Shown here: positions 60,251 through 64,000 of the stretch, in pieces
How positions within the stretch are numbered: the first letter of the stretch is position 1
Layout: every line of letters starts with the position of its first letter
NCBI GenBank assembly: GCA_009823395.1
Contig: CM020510.1
Location: 14,264,273-14,328,272 of the forward strand
Reading direction: 5' to 3'
Origin: Thamnaconus septentrionalis
Lineage: Eukaryota > Chordata > Actinopteri > Tetraodontiformes > Monacanthidae
DNA length: 64,000 nucleotides
Position numbers and translations under genes: made by a program
Notes under the pieces: model-generated
Database searches by the model: none
The model's input: the letters and a program-made list of their open reading frames with translations, nothing else
What the model was told of the DNA's origin: nothing

Positions 60251-62519
60251 GATCGTTTGATCGAGCTTTTCAGACCCTGGAAAACGGCCGCTAGCGTTAA
60301 CGTTCCCCCCTCGTCGTACTGTTCAGCTAATGTATGGCGGTAAATGCGATGCTGTGCCTCTGCTGTGTGTTTTGTTTTGTTTAGTTTTTTCCCAGAATAA
60401 TGTCCTTGAGTTGTTTGCTCTCCTTTCCGAGAGACAGTTCCGTTGTTTAAATCGACTTCCATCCCCCCATTCTTATTACTCCTCCGCTGAATCATTTCCG
60501 CCATTCAGATCTTTATATTGTGCCCTTATTTTTATATGTTATTTATTTTTTGTCTCAACACAACCTTCGGGCCTAAAGCAACGCTCCGTAAAAAAAAGTG
60601 ACGCCTGTGCATTGTGCGAGAATACAAATGTGTATACCTTTCCCCCAGTGGCACTTAAAACTGGGGTATAATGCCTGCTGTCACACAGAGAGGCAGCGCA
60701 GTGATAAAAGCCAACAATTTTGTGAAGACTCTCCCCACAGGCTCGGCTGTGTTGCTCTTGAAAAGGGACAGAAAAGCTTGCGTAAAGATTTTTCTTCTGT
60801 TTTTTTGTTTTGTTTTTTTAAATACTTACAAAAGATGCTTAAATAAACCCTCCATATTTTCTTCCCTCACTTAGTCAACTCAGTTGGCTTTTTAGATTGA
60901 AGGTTTTAAAAGGAAATGTCTAATTACAAAAGTGTCATTTTTTTTGTTTTTTTGTTTTTTTTAAAGAGGAAGTTTCCTGTTATGACAAATGATTTGGACA
61001 AAGTGCATCCTGGACATGGTGAAAAAAAAAAAAAAAAAAAATCATTTTATTCATAACAGTCACTTAAATTGACAGATATATAAAAACAATTCTGTTAAAT
61101 GAGTGGGTTTTCATGGCAGGGTTGCACAAAATCAGTGACTATGCAGCGCCAGCTGTCACGCAGTCGTCAGACGTTCTAACTGCGACTTTGTTTCGCTACT
61201 CAACCAAGTTGCAATTAATTCATGCATGAACTAAAATCACCCCGGCTATGTGGAGCGTCAGAGCAGAGTCACTACCTGAACGCTACCCACCAGCCTGACT
61301 CGTGCACATATATGCTTCATCATTTTCCATAACTGCAGCGGTGGCTGCTAAGACTCAAATGGAAGATAAAAAAAAAAAAAAAAAACAACAACAAAAAAAT
61401 CCGCAATAACAGTGGCACCGGTGGCAGCCGCTCCGAGTCAGGAACGTGTCTGAAGGAAAACGTGAGGCGTGGATGGATGCGTTCATTTGCGCCGTTCCTC
61501 CAGTGATTCTCCAGGAGGAGCTGCAGAGCTGCCGGGGACAAGGCAGCCTGAAGGAAACCTGGAAAGCCTGACGCCCGCGGACCTGAGAAAATGATGGATG
61601 GCCGCTACCGGCTGATCCACCTAATCATTCTGGGCCCAGAACGGGCCCTGCGACTCGGCACCGCGGCAGCGTTCCGAGGTCTCCCTCCGTTTCGCCCCGC
61701 TGCTACTGCTACCGTGCTCAGACCGTCCCCTCTGCAGGCAAAACACCAAGGTGATCCCTTCTGAAGCAATGATCCTCCCGACGAGCCCGCCTCCACTATC
61801 TGGGTTCGGTTTTGAGGTCCCACCACCACGGTGGCTGCGGCCTCTGTTATTGGTGGGCTAGATGGCTGCCGCTATGAAGTAAACAAGCGCTCCTCCAGGT
61901 TATCTCAATGTCAAATACAAATAGCTCTCCTCTAGTTCCAGCTGTTTCTACCCAAAGATTTTGGGTTTTCACGTTTTGGTTCATCATTTCATCATCCAGC
62001 ACTTGTGATCTACTTCATTATTAATCAAAGCATGCTTTCCATCTTAATACAAACCCCTTTTTTTTGCTGAAAAAAACAAAAGCAAAACAAACAATATAGG
62101 AGCAGATAAACTTCATAAACTTTGTCTGTAGGTGGCAGTATGACTAGTGACACCGGCGTTTTGCGTTACCTTATCCGTCCAACACACACCTCCAGCGGTG
62201 ATTTTGAGCGTAATAGGGGAACAGGGAAGGCTTCATGACAATTTAATTGGCAAATTGTTTCTCCTTCTCCCAGTTTGCATTTACCTTATGTCACACGGAT
62301 TAAAAATCACCTGAATAAGATTCCTTTCCCCAAAATGTTAGCGTTTCTGTCAACTAAACACGTGCTGTCCAACACACCTGGAGCGGCACTGCATATGTTT
62401 TAGCAGCAAACAACGCTAAACGACAAACCTACAGTAAAATAAAACAACAATAATTACTTTAACCTGGCCATGTGTCCCTCAGGACGCTCTGTGTAACGTA
62501 CCGTGTTGCCTTTCCCCAA

Positions 62520-62690
62520 CTAAAACGCTGCACCAGGTGATTGCAATTTTAACTGCAGCTAATGAGATCATTAACCCTAATGAAGAAGCAACCCAGCCCC
62601 CCGCCGCCACCACCACCGTCACAACGAGCGTCCCCACCAGTCGGAAGCTGATCAGGGTCTGACTGTAAATACTTTTCATATTTTTTTGGC
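62520..62690. promoter_or_regulatory. Candidate conserved non-coding element
   Basis: A repeat-free block with GTGATTGCAATTTTAACTGC, CAGCTAATGAGATCATTAAC and CCTAATGAAG, i.e. several TAATGA/TCATTA cores close together. A minus-strand frame of 66 codons through it is hydrophobic but lacks a usable donor. Confidence 0.25.
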
Positions 62691-62739
62691 CATTAGCAGT
62701 GTTTAAAACCTCCAGCGATCTTCTAGGCCGCTCAAGATC

Positions 62740-63010
62740 AAAGACTAACTCAGCGGTTGAGTATCGGCGCAGAGAAGCGACATTCAGGCCCTGGCGGAGC
62801 GGCGGCGCTCCGGTGATTGAGGAGAGCGCCGCGTCGCAGCTGACGGGGGCCGGGAGGTTCCTACAGCCGGAGAGGAGCTCAGTCAGCGCCAGCGGGCAAC
62901 AGGTTTAAAATATACGGCAGAGGAAACAGATGCCGCGGGAGATGGATCCCGTGCACGCGCTCGACGCAGCAGCTGTTTAGCTTGATGGCGCGACGATATA
63001 TTCCGCTCGC
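62740..63010. promoter_or_regulatory. Second CpG-dense segment
   Basis: By hand count about 17 CpG fall in roughly 140 nt at about 62764-62900 (GGCGGAGCGGCGGCGCTCCG, GCGCCGCGTCGC). No exon was recognised on either strand. Confidence 0.4.
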
Positions 63011-64000
63011 GGAGACAATAACACGGAGGCACATTCAGACGTTGACGAATGTCTGTTGTTTCCTTCCAGAAAGATGGCGCTCCGTCTTCGCCGCTGATCG
63101 CAAGTCTGGCTCCGCTGCTCAAGTCTGAGAATTCGACCTTCACTGTAAAAATTGTGAATTCTTGGACGCTGTTTGAAATTAGCCACGTGAGTGACAGGAT
63201 TCTAACAATTCTCAGTATAATCGGTGCAATAAGTCGACACAGTAAAAATTGTTACAAATGGGTGAATTGGTACAGTAAAACGATTCACTCCAAAGATTTA
63301 TTCACCAAATCGTTCAGTTCCCGAGCAGTTTGCACCCAAAGCAACAGCACCGGGAAGTGTTGCTGTGATTTAAAATCAAAGCTGCAAAATGTCAGTGCTT
63401 AACTGAACTGAGAACTGTTTTAGCAAGTGATGTAGTTTGGTGTGTTCAGCAAGAAGATTCAGACTATTGAATGAAATACTTGCGAATCACGCAACACAAA
63501 GACAGATTCTTATGATTGACATGCGAGAAGTCCGATCTTTTATTTCTTCTTTCTCCACAATTCAGAAAGTGTTTGCTGCGAGAGCCCTTTGTGATGTCAC
63601 AACGCCCTCTGAAATGTCCATTAAAAAAAAAAAAAGCTTTTTGTTGTAGTGTTTTGTTGACTGTGCAAACGTTTTAAGTTGCTTTGTGTAAACGGTCCCA
63701 GGCTTGGGGATTTACATCATCAATGTGTTGACGTATCCCTTTGCATCGTGACGTCCACAAGAAATATGCCTTGATAAAATAATTGAGTATCATCTATTTA
63801 TAGCAGAAATGAAAAATTCTTCAGATCAGGTTTATTTACCCTTTATAAAATGAGACGGGCATTTTTCTATATTGCTGCGGTCTGATGGAGGGGGCCGCTG
63901 CCTCACACCGAAAAATATTCAGCGGCCTTCAGAACTGAGCGCAGGATCAGCATATAGAATATGCATGGCTGAGTTTTCATCCCAGTGCATTAATTCAATA

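Larger units (their letters stand above)
1..64000 (-). other. cadm1: Part of the cadm1 transcription unit (exons 2-4 and flanking introns)
   Basis: Three exons on the minus strand join into one frame encoding Ig1 and the first half of Ig2 of a CADM1-type adhesion molecule. The gene is read from high to low coordinates. Exon 1 (signal peptide) was not recognised and should lie above 64000. The exons for the end of Ig2, Ig3, the threonine-rich stalk, the transmembrane helix and the cytoplasmic tail should lie below position 1. CADM1 is a type I membrane protein that makes homophilic and heterophilic contacts at synapses and epithelial junctions. Very long first introns are usual for CADM genes, which fits the more than 52 kb of DNA without a recognised coding exon above 11791. 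That this DNA is all intron 1 is an inference, because exon 1 is not seen. Confidence 0.8.
57047..64000 (-). other. Intron 1 or upstream region, 57.0-64.0 kb
   Basis: No exon was recognised, and exon 1 was searched for specifically (ATG, hydrophobic signal peptide, phase-1 donor) without success. There are CpG-dense blocks at 57.24-57.66, 59.83-60.25, 61.4-61.85 and 62.74-63.0 kb, A runs at 61022-61041 and 61368-61385, an inverted repeat at 59346-59371, and a CTATTTATAG MEF2-type site at 63794-63803. Confidence 0.55.

Noticed and set aside
62479..62679. Minus-strand ATG frame with a hydrophobic start (MKSIYSQTLISFRLVGTLVV) as cadm1 exon 1
   Set aside because: Poor start context, no good phase-1 donor after the hydrophobic part, and the hydrophobicity continues past the length of a signal peptide. 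The sequence looks like regulatory DNA.
63220..63320. Sequence resembling a repeat with ATTCACC / AATCGTTCAG blocks
   Set aside because: Only short resemblance to dispersed fish repeats; ends and family could not be set.
1..64000. CRISPR arrays, phage genes, operons, attachment sites or plasmid origins
   Set aside because: None seen. The exon-intron structure and repeats are those of a vertebrate genome, so such systems are not expected.

Overview
The window is vertebrate genomic DNA, almost certainly from a ray-finned (teleost) fish and probably a percomorph. The reasons are three spliced coding exons of a synaptic Ig-superfamily gene, many (CA/TG)n and (GA)n microsatellites, and degenerate copies of repeats typical of fish genomes (an L2-type LINE tail ending in GGATGGAT, a Tc1/mariner-like non-autonomous element, a hAT-like terminus). 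No prokaryotic gene organisation, rRNA, tRNA or CRISPR array was seen.

The only gene I can support is a cadm1 orthologue (cell adhesion molecule 1, also SynCAM1/nectin-like 2), transcribed on the minus strand. Transcription runs from high to low coordinates. Three internal coding exons are clear: 11645-11791 (first half of Ig domain 1), 6352-6504 (second half of Ig1) and 4197-4334 (first half of Ig2). All have canonical AG/GT boundaries, all are phase 1-1, and they join into one continuous reading frame that follows human CADM1. Exon 1 (5' UTR and signal peptide) was not found and probably lies beyond 64000. The exons for the rest of Ig2, Ig3, the membrane segment and the PDZ-ligand tail lie below position 1. 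I cannot tell the cadm1a and cadm1b paralogues apart.

Layout: 1-4196 is the start of the intron after the Ig2a exon and holds repeats. 4335-6351 is a 2.0-kb intron with an L2-like relic. 6505-11644 is a 5.1-kb intron. 11792-64000 is more than 52 kb of what is most likely intron 1. Within it are a cluster of microsatellites next to exon 2 (11.9-13.2 kb), a candidate 21-nt phase-compatible microexon at 20639-20659, two short perfect hairpins, transposon relics near 42 kb and 56.6 kb, several AT-rich stretches full of homeodomain-type cores that look like conserved non-coding elements, and CpG-dense segments at about 59.8-63.0 kb.

The most interesting unexplained feature is the microexon candidate. 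It has an AG-free polypyrimidine stretch of about 100 nt, a CTAAC-type branch site at the far edge of that stretch, UGC motifs before the acceptor, a CU-repeat tract just after the donor, and only one open frame, which is the one that fits the flanking exons. It would insert seven codons just before Ig1. All functional statements rest on reading the sequence and on recalled family knowledge; nothing was aligned or searched.
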